A stretch of DNA of 12,232 nucleotides from an uncultured Clostridia bacterium (GTDB lineage Bacteria; Bacillota; Clostridia; Oscillospirales; Acutalibacteraceae). A model generated the notes under the pieces. The model was not told where the DNA came from. It worked only from the letters and a program-made list of their open reading frames with translations, and searched no databases. The DNA lies in the NCBI GenBank assembly GCA_947168785.1, contig CAMVNL010000028.1, positions 1 through 12,232 on the forward strand, in the 5' to 3' direction. The stretch's first letter is position 1, and every line of letters begins with the position of its first letter. Both the position numbers and the translations under genes were made by a program. This document shows, one piece after another, positions 6,178 through 12,232 of the stretch.

Positions 6178-7698
6178 ATGATGGCATCTGTCAAAGAGAA
6201 GCTGGCGACCATGAAAGATAACGTCGTCAACAATCCTTCGTTCACGCTGAAAGAGCAGCTGGGCTACGCGGGCGGCATGTTCGGCAACTGCATGGGGCAG
6301 GACTGCGTCTACACCTATTCCAGCAAATTCAACCGGGATTTCCAGATGATCGATTCCGGGCGGCTGAACCTGATCGAGAACGCCTATACGATCCTCGGTT
6401 TTTTCGCGCCGCCGGTGGCGGGCGCCCTGCTGGACCTGCCCACGCGGGAGGGCAAGAAGAGCGTCACCAAGTGGATTTTGCAGTTGACGCCCCTGCCCTT
6501 CGCGATTTCATCGCTGTTGATGTTCATCGTGCCATCGGGCAATCCGCTGTTCAATATGGGATGGGCGCTGGCGCTGTATATTCTGTTTTCCGTGGTGGAT
6601 ACCTTCTTCGACATGGCGCTGAGCACCATCTCCCTGCGGATGACCGCCAACCCCAAGGACCGCAAAAACTTCTATACCCTCTCGTCGCTGGCGTCAACGC
6701 TGGGGTCTATGCTGCCGGGCTGGCTGCTGCCCATCGTGGTGGATCGCTTCTCCGACGTGAACCAGCAGAAGTGGGCGCATTTTTTCGTGGCGCTGGTGTT
6801 CTGTGTGCTGGGCGTTTCCACCATGTGCGCCCCTTATTTCACCCTGAATGAGAAGGTGGGCAACCTGAAGGTCCATGAGACGGAGAAAATCCTCTGGAAC
6901 CGTCACACCATTGCCGCCATTTTCCGCAACAAGCCCTTTATCGTGATGGAGCTGGCTATGATGTGTGAGACCGTCCGCCAGGTCACTTACGACCTGCTGC
7001 CCGACCTCTACCGGGAGACCTTCGCCGATTACGGCATGAAGGCCGTCATCGACGCCGTCAGCGGCACTCTTTCTTACGTGGGCCTGTTTTCAGTGCCCTT
7101 TGTCGGCAATAGGATATCCGCGCGCACCATGGTCATGGGCGGTCACCTCTATTCCACGTTGTTCTACGGCGCGGCGGCGCTGGTGGGAACCAATTTCAAT
7201 CTGGAACGGGTGCGGAAATTCCGCTATCTCACCGGCGTGCTGATTGGCTTCTCCGGCATGCCCAACTCCGGCATGGCGGCGGGGCGAAAGATCCTGCTGG
7301 CGGATTCCACCGACTATATGGAGTGGAGTTCCGAAAAGCGATACGGCGATCCCATCCGCAGCGACGGTATGCTGCTGGCGGTGCAGAGCCTGATGGGAAA
7401 GGTCAACGCGCTGCTGCGGGTCAACATCAAAAATCTGTCGCTGAAGGCCATCGGCTACCAAAGCGGCCGGCAGGACGCGGAGGGGAAGGCCGTCCGGGTG
7501 GTGCAGAGCGACAAGACGCTGAAGGGCATTTATTTCGTCGTCACCCTTTGCGGCGTGATCGGCAACCTGCTGCCGGGTATCATCTATTCCTTCGATAATT
7601 TCACCGGCAAGAAGCGCGACGCCATCATGGAAGACCTGAACCGGATGCGTGAAGCGCGGGCGGCGACGGCGGCCGAAGCGGAGCCGGTCGAATCCTGA
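6178..7698 (+). CDS. GPH-like MFS transporter lacking the cation-site aspartates
   Basis: This 506-residue multi-pass protein resembles the GPH/MelB symporter branch of the major facilitator superfamily. The conserved late loop is recognisable as ADSTDYMEWSSEKR (375-388), followed by DGMLLAVQSLMGK, close to the usual DYxEWKTGKR-type pattern. At helix 2 the usual WDAINDPxxG reads LGFFAPPVAG (73-82), so positions equal to MelB Asp55, Asn58 and Asp59 become Gly74, Ala77 and Pro78. Transport without that Na+ site, or a non-transport role, is inferred. The substrate is unknown. ATG codons at 6178 and 6181 are both possible; AAGGGGAG (6166-6173) fits 6181 slightly better, a one-residue difference. 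The gene has its own promoter and terminator and is followed by a TetR-type regulator. It is less GC-rich in its leader than in its body. Confidence in the family is high, in function low. Confidence 0.85.
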   Translation: MMASVKEKLATMKDNVVNNPSFTLKEQLGYAGGMFGNCMGQDCVYTYSSKFNRDFQMIDSGRLNLIENAYTILGFFAPPVAGALLDLPTREGKKSVTKWILQLTPLPFAISSLLMFIVPSGNPLFNMGWALALYILFSVVDTFFDMALSTISLRMTANPKDRKNFYTLSSLASTLGSMLPGWLLPIVVDRFSDVNQQKWAHFFVALVFCVLGVSTMCAPYFTLNEKVGNLKVHETEKILWNRHTIAAIFRNKPFIVMELAMMCETVRQVTYDLLPDLYRETFADYGMKAVIDAVSGTLSYVGLFSVPFVGNRISARTMVMGGHLYSTLFYGAAALVGTNFNLERVRKFRYLTGVLIGFSGMPNSGMAAGRKILLADSTDYMEWSSEKRYGDPIRSDGMLLAVQSLMGKVNALLRVNIKNLSLKAIGYQSGRQDAEGKAVRVVQSDKTLKGIYFVVTLCGVIGNLLPGIIYSFDNFTGKKRDAIMEDLNRMREARAATAAEAEPVES

Positions 7699-7724
7699 CG
7701 CCGGCATTGACTGCGACATGATCT

Positions 7725-7761
7725 GTGGAGAGCGGTATGACGCTGCTCTCCGCTTTTTTTT
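7725..7761 (+). terminator. Terminator of the second transporter gene
   Basis: GGAGAGC (7727-7733) pairs with GCTCTCC (7745-7751), with extra wobble and GC pairs on both ends, followed by an eight-base T run (7754-7761). It separates the transporter from the TetR gene. Confidence 0.9.
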
Positions 7762-7782
7762 GATAGAATATCGCTTTCTTTG

Positions 7783-7811
7783 TTGATTGTGCGACAGATG
7801 TATGATAAAAT
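7783..7811 (+). promoter_or_regulatory. Promoter of the TetR-type regulator
   Basis: TTGATT (7783-7788), a 17-base spacer and TAAAAT (7806-7811) preceded by TGA (extended -10) predict a start near 7818. It lies just after the transporter terminator, so the regulator has its own transcript. Confidence 0.7.
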
Positions 7812-7833
7812 AACAAGCGTCGGCAAATGATGC

Positions 7834-7850
7834 GGCAATTCAGGATTGCC
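7834..7850. promoter_or_regulatory. Operator-like inverted repeat in the TetR leader
   Basis: GGCAAT (7834-7839) and ATTGCC (7845-7850) form perfect 6-base arms around TCAGG, between the predicted transcription start and the ribosome binding site. CGGCAA also occurs twice at 12-base spacing (7821 and 7833). Size and place suit an autoregulatory TetR-family operator, but I see no second copy at the transporter promoter. Confidence 0.4.
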
Positions 7851-7867
7851 CGGGGAAGGAGATCGCC

Positions 7868-8464
7868 ATGGCAGAAGAGAAAAAACGACGGGCGGAGGAC
7901 AGGCGCGTGAAGCGCACGAAGCGGATGCTGCGGGAATGCCTGTTCCGTCTGCTGGAACAAAAGCCCCTGAAGGAGATCACGGTCAAGGAACTGACCGAGG
8001 CGGCGGATGTGAACCGCTCAACCTTCTATTTTTACTATAGGGATATCAACGACATGATGATGCAGATCCAGCGGGAGATCTATACGGTCTTTGAAGCGGA
8101 GGTCATCGCCTCCGGTTCCGCCTTCAACACCGTGGAGGATTTCACCGGGTATATCGTCCGGTTTCTGTTGTTCTGCAAAGAGAATGAGACCATCTGTAAA
8201 TTTGTGATCGGCAACGACCCGGACAACCACTTGACCCACCTCATCAGGGCTTCGTTGCTGGAGCATATCCCGGACTCAAAAAAGGTCTTTCCGCCGGACG
8301 ACCCCAAGTGCTATCTCACCTGCATCGCCATGACCGGCGTGTGGGAGACGGTCATCCAGTGGATGTACGACGGCATGCAGGTGCCGCCGGAAGAGCTGGC
8401 CGTATTTCTCAGCAACGTGTATTTCTACGGCGGCAGAACGGTGTTGCTGGGGGACGTGGTGTGA
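7868..8464 (+). CDS. TetR/AcrR-family transcriptional regulator
   Basis: This 198-residue protein has the usual TetR size. Its N-terminus (1-20) is strongly basic, and a helix-turn-helix spans about 35-65, with ITVKELTEAADVNRSTFYFY as the recognition segment and a characteristic YYRDINDM after it. The C-terminal half (about 75-198) should bind a ligand and dimerise; FLLFCKENETICKFVIG and the aromatic C-terminal helices recall the TetR_C_8 type seen with DhaS-like regulators in Bacillota. It would repress DNA until a small ligand binds. The start is set by GAAGGAG (7855-7861) six bases before the ATG. The gene has its own promoter and a possible operator in its leader. Control of the transporter just upstream is plausible but unproven; no clear terminator is visible after it. 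Confidence 0.9.
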   Translation: MAEEKKRRAEDRRVKRTKRMLRECLFRLLEQKPLKEITVKELTEAADVNRSTFYFYYRDINDMMMQIQREIYTVFEAEVIASGSAFNTVEDFTGYIVRFLLFCKENETICKFVIGNDPDNHLTHLIRASLLEHIPDSKKVFPPDDPKCYLTCIAMTGVWETVIQWMYDGMQVPPEELAVFLSNVYFYGGRTVLLGDVV

Positions 8465-8507
8465 TTTTAAACAGTTTGACGCTGTGCAATTTGTGGATAT
8501 TTGATAC

Positions 8508-8536
8508 TTGCGGCGTCCCTCTTTTTTTATTATAAT
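8508..8536 (+). promoter_or_regulatory. Promoter of the GLUG-repeat secreted protein
   Basis: TTGCGG (8508-8513) and a perfect TATAAT (8531-8536) stand 17 bases apart. The -35 box matches in about three positions, the -10 box in all. The implied leader is about 60 bases and ends with GGAGG at 8594-8598 before the ATG. Confidence 0.65.
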
Positions 8537-8605
8537 AAAAATGCCAGAAAGTACGTTCCGGCGGTCGTCGGCGCGGCTTCAAAGTATTGATTCGGAGGAA
8601 AAGAA

Positions 8606-10126
8606 ATGAAAACAGGTTTTTCAAAGGTTTTATCTGTCGTTCTCTGCCTGATCCTGATGGCCGCGACGGCGTCTGTCGCGTTTGCCGCAGCGCCCGCTCT
8701 GCCGGGACAGGGAACGAAAGCGGATCCATATCAGGTTTCTGATGTAGATGGACTGTGGGAGTTGGTTGATAATACGGCTGCCTATGACGGCAAGTATATT
8801 GTGCTGACGGGTAATCTCTTTTTAAATGATGAAGTATTAGAACCTATCGGAACATTGGATTCTCCTTTCCGTGGATTCTTTGATGGACAAGGTTACAGCA
8901 TCAACAAGTTTGGCGTCTCCAGTGATGAAAATGCCGGTCTGTTCGGGTATGCTGAAAATGCCTCTTTCACGAATCTGTCACTCAATTCTGCTGATCTTTC
9001 TTCATGCAATGGAGTGGTAAGTGTCGGCACGTTGGTTGGATATGCGAAAAATACCGAAATCAGCAAGGTGAAAACCAATAATTGTAAGCTTTATGCCGGG
9101 GCTGACGCCGGCGGTATTGTCGGAACCTTGATTGATGGTAATATTTTTGACTGCATAAACGGCACCTCGGTTAACCTGAATGCCGGGCCCAATGGCGGCG
9201 GTATTGTCGGCAAAGCAGAACGTTCAACCATTCTTCGCTGCATCAATACTGCTTCTGTTAATGGAAATTGGCAGAAAAACGTCGGCGGTATTGTCGGTAG
9301 CCTTTTGGGAACAGTGAGTCATTGCCTTAACAATGGTACTGTTTTCTCCTCTCCGAGTTCCCAGGATGTCAATGAGTCTTCGGGCGTGGCGGGTATTGCC
9401 GGTTTTGCAAGCGGTGAGGTTTCATTCTGCGGTAATGCAGGAAACGTCGGTTCCGGCACCAACTGCTGCGGTATCGTTGCTGCGGTTGACCAGTTGACCA
9501 TCAGCGACTGTTATAACGCCGGAACGCTGTCTATCGGCAGCGGTTACGATGCGGATTCTTTCCCGATTGCGGATGCCGCAGCCGGAAATGACAATTGCGT
9601 CTATGAAGGAAATCTGAGCACGAAAGACGCGTATGCCGGGTGGGATTTCCAATCTGTTTGGTTTGAGCCCATCTCTAGCAGCAATGACCACGGCTTCCCC
9701 TATCCCATGCTTCGCGATTGCAATTTGCACTCGCTGACGGTATCGGTGTCTGCGGAGAAAGCGACCTGCACAGATGGTGTTGAGGAAATCACATATTGCA
9801 TCTGTGGTCTGAAGGAATCGAAGGAGATCGCTCCGGCGCTTGGCCACAACTGGGTCGTCGTCAACGTCAAGGAAGCCAACTGCACCTATGAGGGTGAAAG
9901 GACCTATGAGTGCACCCGCTGCCATGAGGAAAAGCCCGAGAAGGATATCCTTCCTGTGGAGCCTGACAAGCACGTAGACGCGGACAACGACAATATCTGC
10001 GATCTCTGCGAAAAGACGATCAAGGAGGAAGAGGTCAAGAAGAGCTTCTTCCAGCGTGTGATCGATTTCTTCAAGCGCATCTTTGACTGGATCAGAAATC
10101 TGTTCACGAGAAATAAGGATAACTGA
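8606..10126 (+). CDS. Secreted GLUG-repeat protein with C-terminal CxxC modules and basic amphipathic tail
   Basis: This 506-residue protein starts with a clear signal peptide (Lys2, Lys7, hydrophobic core to about residue 25, cleavage after AFA at 27). Residues 36-112 match the usual lead-in of GLUG proteins (GTKADPYQV..., FRGFFDGQGYSINKF). Residues 110-315 hold about six GLUG-type repeats with cores such as AGLFGY, GGIVGT, GGIVGK, GGIVGS and CGIVAA, each followed by a C-I/Y-N turn; these should stack into a beta-solenoid. Cys-rich modules follow: C388, C398, C400 with GHNW at 413-416, then C426, C436, C439 with His440, then C465 and C468 after HVDADNDN. The end (478-506) is a basic amphipathic stretch, KKSFFQRVIDFFKRIFDWIR. 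No LPxTG or S-layer anchor is seen, so surface attachment may use the tail. GLUG proteins are often cell-surface or adhesion factors; the precise role here is unknown. The middle is AT-richer than flanking genes. Confidence 0.85.
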   Translation: MKTGFSKVLSVVLCLILMAATASVAFAAAPALPGQGTKADPYQVSDVDGLWELVDNTAAYDGKYIVLTGNLFLNDEVLEPIGTLDSPFRGFFDGQGYSINKFGVSSDENAGLFGYAENASFTNLSLNSADLSSCNGVVSVGTLVGYAKNTEISKVKTNNCKLYAGADAGGIVGTLIDGNIFDCINGTSVNLNAGPNGGGIVGKAERSTILRCINTASVNGNWQKNVGGIVGSLLGTVSHCLNNGTVFSSPSSQDVNESSGVAGIAGFASGEVSFCGNAGNVGSGTNCCGIVAAVDQLTISDCYNAGTLSIGSGYDADSFPIADAAAGNDNCVYEGNLSTKDAYAGWDFQSVWFEPISSSNDHGFPYPMLRDCNLHSLTVSVSAEKATCTDGVEEITYCICGLKESKEIAPALGHNWVVVNVKEANCTYEGERTYECTRCHEEKPEKDILPVEPDKHVDADNDNICDLCEKTIKEEEVKKSFFQRVIDFFKRIFDWIRNLFTRNKDN

Positions 10127-10180
10127 TCTTTCCCCGTTTTTCAGGCCGGTTCTTGATCGGCCGCTGAATCAAACAAACAG

Positions 10181-10221
10181 AAAGCCCGCCCTTTGCCAAA
10201 CGCAAACGGCGGGTCTTTTTT
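10181..10221. terminator. Terminator between the convergent GLUG and ABC-exporter genes
   Basis: CCCGCC (10185-10190) pairs with GGCGGG (10208-10213), with an inner TTTGC/GCAAA stem (10192-10196 and 10202-10206), and a T run follows at 10216-10221. It lies between genes that point toward each other and probably serves the GLUG gene mainly, with possible use by the minus-strand exporter. Confidence 0.85.
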
Positions 10222-10314
10222 GTTCTTCAAGGCAAAATGCGGGATGGAACAAGCCGGGTTTGTCGTTCTCTATTTTGATCCCGCGATCATCCGTGATGCT
10301 CCTGTTTCATTCGT

Positions 10315-11913
10315 TTACAGCGCTGCGAAGCGGGCGGCGCCTTTGGTGACAAGGCGGCGGTACATCACCGCGTCCAGCGCGCCAAGCAGCAGGATATCCG
10401 CGCACAGCGCCAGCTCCGTGGGCATGAACTGTGACAGGCCGAACCATACGCCGGCCAGCAGCACGGTCGCCCCCATGGCGCCGAACATGGAAATGAAGAC
10501 GGCCATGCCGGTTTTGATGGCCTGGTTTTCGTTTTCCCAGTCAAGGATGGGATATTTCAGGTTGCACAGCAGCCCCAGCAGCCCTTCAAACACCACGAAG
10601 AGCAGGGGCAGGGCCAGCGCGATGATCCACCGGGCAGGGGAGGCCTTTACGGCGATGCAGATCAGCACGGCGGCGACGACTGTGGCCGCGCCGGAGACCG
10701 CGCAGTGGAATTGCAGCTTGGCCCGCAGCGGGGCGGCGGGGTCCAGCGGGGCCGCCTGCAGGATCCACAGGGATTTTCCCTCCAGCGATACCGACGGCGC
10801 GGAAATATCGGTCATGGCGGCCAGCAGGCAAAGGCCCGTGACCATGACGGGGAACAGGTACCGGGCAGGCAGAATGCCGCCGTTGAAATACAGCTCGATA
10901 GCGGGCATTTTGACCAGGATCAGCACCCCGGCCGCCACCTCCATCAGCGCGCCGAAACCGGCGTTGAGCATATAACCGGAGGAGGAGAGGAAGCGGGAGG
11001 CCTCTTTTCGGAACAGCGCGGCGGAGGTCTTTCCCACGGCGGCGGGTGTTTCTTTATATTCTTTCTTTGCCGCCGTGCGAACGGTGGTGACGTTTTTGAT
11101 AAAGGTGGCGCTCAGGATCAGAAAGGCCAGCGCGAAGGGAAGCAGCAGGCAGACCAGCGCCAGCAGCAGGCAGACGGGGTCGCCCTCCGCCACGGCAGCG
11201 CCGATCCAGCGCAGCACGAAGATGGGACGCAGATTTTTCGCTACGACGTCGCCGATGCGGGTGAGCTGCTCGATCCACGCGGTGGAGCGATTGATCACAA
11301 GCATGTACGCCGCCAGAAACAGCAGCGAAAAAACGGTTGTCAGCAGGCTTTTCCTGCGCACCCGGCGGGTGGCCAGCGAGATCAGAAAGCCGAACAGCGC
11401 CGCCACCGCCACCGCGAAGAAGGGCAGCACCAGCGCGATCAGCACGAAGGCTGCCGCCGTCATGGGGGTAACGGGGCACCGGACCGCCCAGGAGATCCCC
11501 GCCGCGGCGGAGACGATGAGGCCGATGAAGCTGTCCATCACCCACAGCATGAACAGCCGGGAGATCAGGATATCCCGGGGCCTGACGGGCATGGACAGCA
11601 GCAGGTCGTTGTCCTTTGCCTCATACAGCTGTGTTTTCGCGGTGAAGACCGTGCCCACGAACATCACGGCAAAGTCGATCAGGGCGTACATGGCAAAATA
11701 GACCCAGTCGATCCCCTGGGCGTGGAACGCCTCGCTCATCATCATGAAATTGCCGAAAAAGATGAAACCGAAGGAAATGGCCACGTAGGCGATCAGCACG
11801 ATGAAAAGCACCGTTTTCCGGTTCTCTTTGCCGTCCTTCGTTTTGTTTTTGCCCAGATACATCTGGCGGAAGGAGGCCAGACGCACCCGCATCAATGCTT
11901 TCAACGCGCTCAT
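10315..11913 (-). CDS. ABC-2-type exporter permease
   Basis: Read from ATG at 11913, the product has 532 residues. It begins with MSALKALMRVRLASFRQMYL, the usual cytoplasmic lead-in of ABC-2 permeases, and then carries many hydrophobic segments in two groups split by a charged middle loop (around AKKEYKETPAAVGKTSAALF). The stop of the upstream ATPase gene and this ATG share the bases ATGA (11910-11913), so the pair is translationally coupled and should form one exporter. The open frame continues upstream to 12177 only because it runs antiphase through the ATPase gene; that part is not real. The substrate (lipid, peptide or drug) cannot be told. A strong terminator lies 94 bases past its stop. 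Confidence 0.88.
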   Translation of the reverse strand: MSALKALMRVRLASFRQMYLGKNKTKDGKENRKTVLFIVLIAYVAISFGFIFFGNFMMMSEAFHAQGIDWVYFAMYALIDFAVMFVGTVFTAKTQLYEAKDNDLLLSMPVRPRDILISRLFMLWVMDSFIGLIVSAAAGISWAVRCPVTPMTAAAFVLIALVLPFFAVAVAALFGFLISLATRRVRRKSLLTTVFSLLFLAAYMLVINRSTAWIEQLTRIGDVVAKNLRPIFVLRWIGAAVAEGDPVCLLLALVCLLLPFALAFLILSATFIKNVTTVRTAAKKEYKETPAAVGKTSAALFRKEASRFLSSSGYMLNAGFGALMEVAAGVLILVKMPAIELYFNGGILPARYLFPVMVTGLCLLAAMTDISAPSVSLEGKSLWILQAAPLDPAAPLRAKLQFHCAVSGAATVVAAVLICIAVKASPARWIIALALPLLFVVFEGLLGLLCNLKYPILDWENENQAIKTGMAVFISMFGAMGATVLLAGVWFGLSQFMPTELALCADILLLGALDAVMYRRLVTKGAARFAAL

Positions 11914-12232
11914 TTTTCCAGTTCGAGGAACACGTCCTCCAGCGAGGCGTTCCCCTTTACCTCCTCCATGGTGCCGCTGACGACCAGCTTGCCCTGTTTG
12001 ATGATGGCGACTTTGTCGCAGAGTTTTTCCGCCACCTCCAGCACGTGGGTGGAAAAGAAGATGGCGCCGCCCTTGTCGCAGTGCTCCCGCATCATCACCT
12101 TCAGGTCGTGAGCGGAGGCAGGGTCCAGCCCCACGAAGGGTTCGTCCATCATGATGAGCTGCGGGTCGTGAAGCCACGCGGCGATGACGGCCAGCTTCTG
12201 CTTCATGCCGTGGGAATAGGCGGAGATGGGCT
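11910..12232 (-). CDS. ABC transporter ATP-binding protein, partial (N-terminus outside window)
   Basis: Only the last 106 residues lie in the window, reading in frame from 12230. They include the signature (C-loop) YSHGMKQK, Walker B LIMMDEP with the catalytic Glu, the D-loop GLDP, and the H-loop STHVLEVAEKLCDKVAI with its switch His. These are all the expected landmarks of the C-terminal half of an ABC ATPase; Walker A and the Q-loop lie beyond the window edge. The C-loop departs from the usual LSGGQ, reading YSHGM, a form common among ABC-2 exporter ATPases of Bacillota. It ends 4 bases into the permease gene, and both should act as one exporter at the membrane. Confidence 0.92.
   Translation of the reverse strand, partial: PISAYSHGMKQKLAVIAAWLHDPQLIMMDEPFVGLDPASAHDLKVMMREHCDKGGAIFFSTHVLEVAEKLCDKVAIIKQGKLVVSGTMEEVKGNASLEDVFLELEK

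Noticed and set aside
10705..12111. Long plus-strand open frame (468 codons) opposite the ABC permease
   Set aside because: Low-complexity Gln/Gly/Arg/His composition and complete overlap with a clear permease and ATPase mark it as a shadow.
11914..12177. N-terminal 88-codon extension of the ABC permease frame
   Set aside because: It runs out of frame through the ATPase gene; the ATGA overlap at 11910-11913 and the typical permease start fix the true start.
1..12232. CRISPR array, insertion sequence or transposase
   Set aside because: No regularly spaced repeats, no transposase motifs and no terminal inverted repeats with target duplications were seen.

Overview
The window looks like a chromosomal piece of a gut-type Clostridia (Bacillota), most likely an Oscillospirales/Ruminococcaceae relative. 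This is inference. It rests on AGGAGG-type ribosome binding sites, sigma-A-like promoters, one TTG start, two GPH-type sugar symporters, a GLUG-repeat secreted protein with CxxC modules and an FFxRI-type basic tail, and a GC-rich background broken by AT-richer blocks.

Layout. (1) 146-4063, plus strand: an apparent three-gene operon coding for a zinc-ribbon membrane protein, a membrane-anchored protein with two Ig-like domains, and a GPH-family transporter, closed by a strong hairpin terminator at 4112-4153. (2) 4154-4473: no gene seen, AT-rich, with several inverted repeats. (3) 4474-5775, minus strand: an AT-richer gene for a microbial PARG-like protein (TIGR02452-type) with a long N-terminal extension of unknown nature. 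(4) 5935-6011, minus strand: tRNA-Arg(CCG) with its own promoter and a bidirectional terminator. (5) 6178-7698, plus strand: a second GPH-like transporter with its own promoter and terminator, followed by a TetR-family regulator (7868-8464). (6) 8606-10126, plus strand: a secreted GLUG-repeat protein, ended by a strong terminator. (7) 10315-12232, minus strand: an ABC-2 exporter permease preceded by its ATPase, whose N-terminus lies beyond the window edge; the two overlap by 4 bases.

How the parts may work together. The first operon may build a membrane complex around a sugar symporter. The second transporter sits directly upstream of a TetR regulator that may control it, itself, or neither. 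The two GPH proteins differ: the first keeps the acidic cation-site residues of MelB, while the second has lost them. No complete novel multi-gene system is evident. The most unusual item is the PARG-like protein, in which the QEE active-site signature reads QEA.
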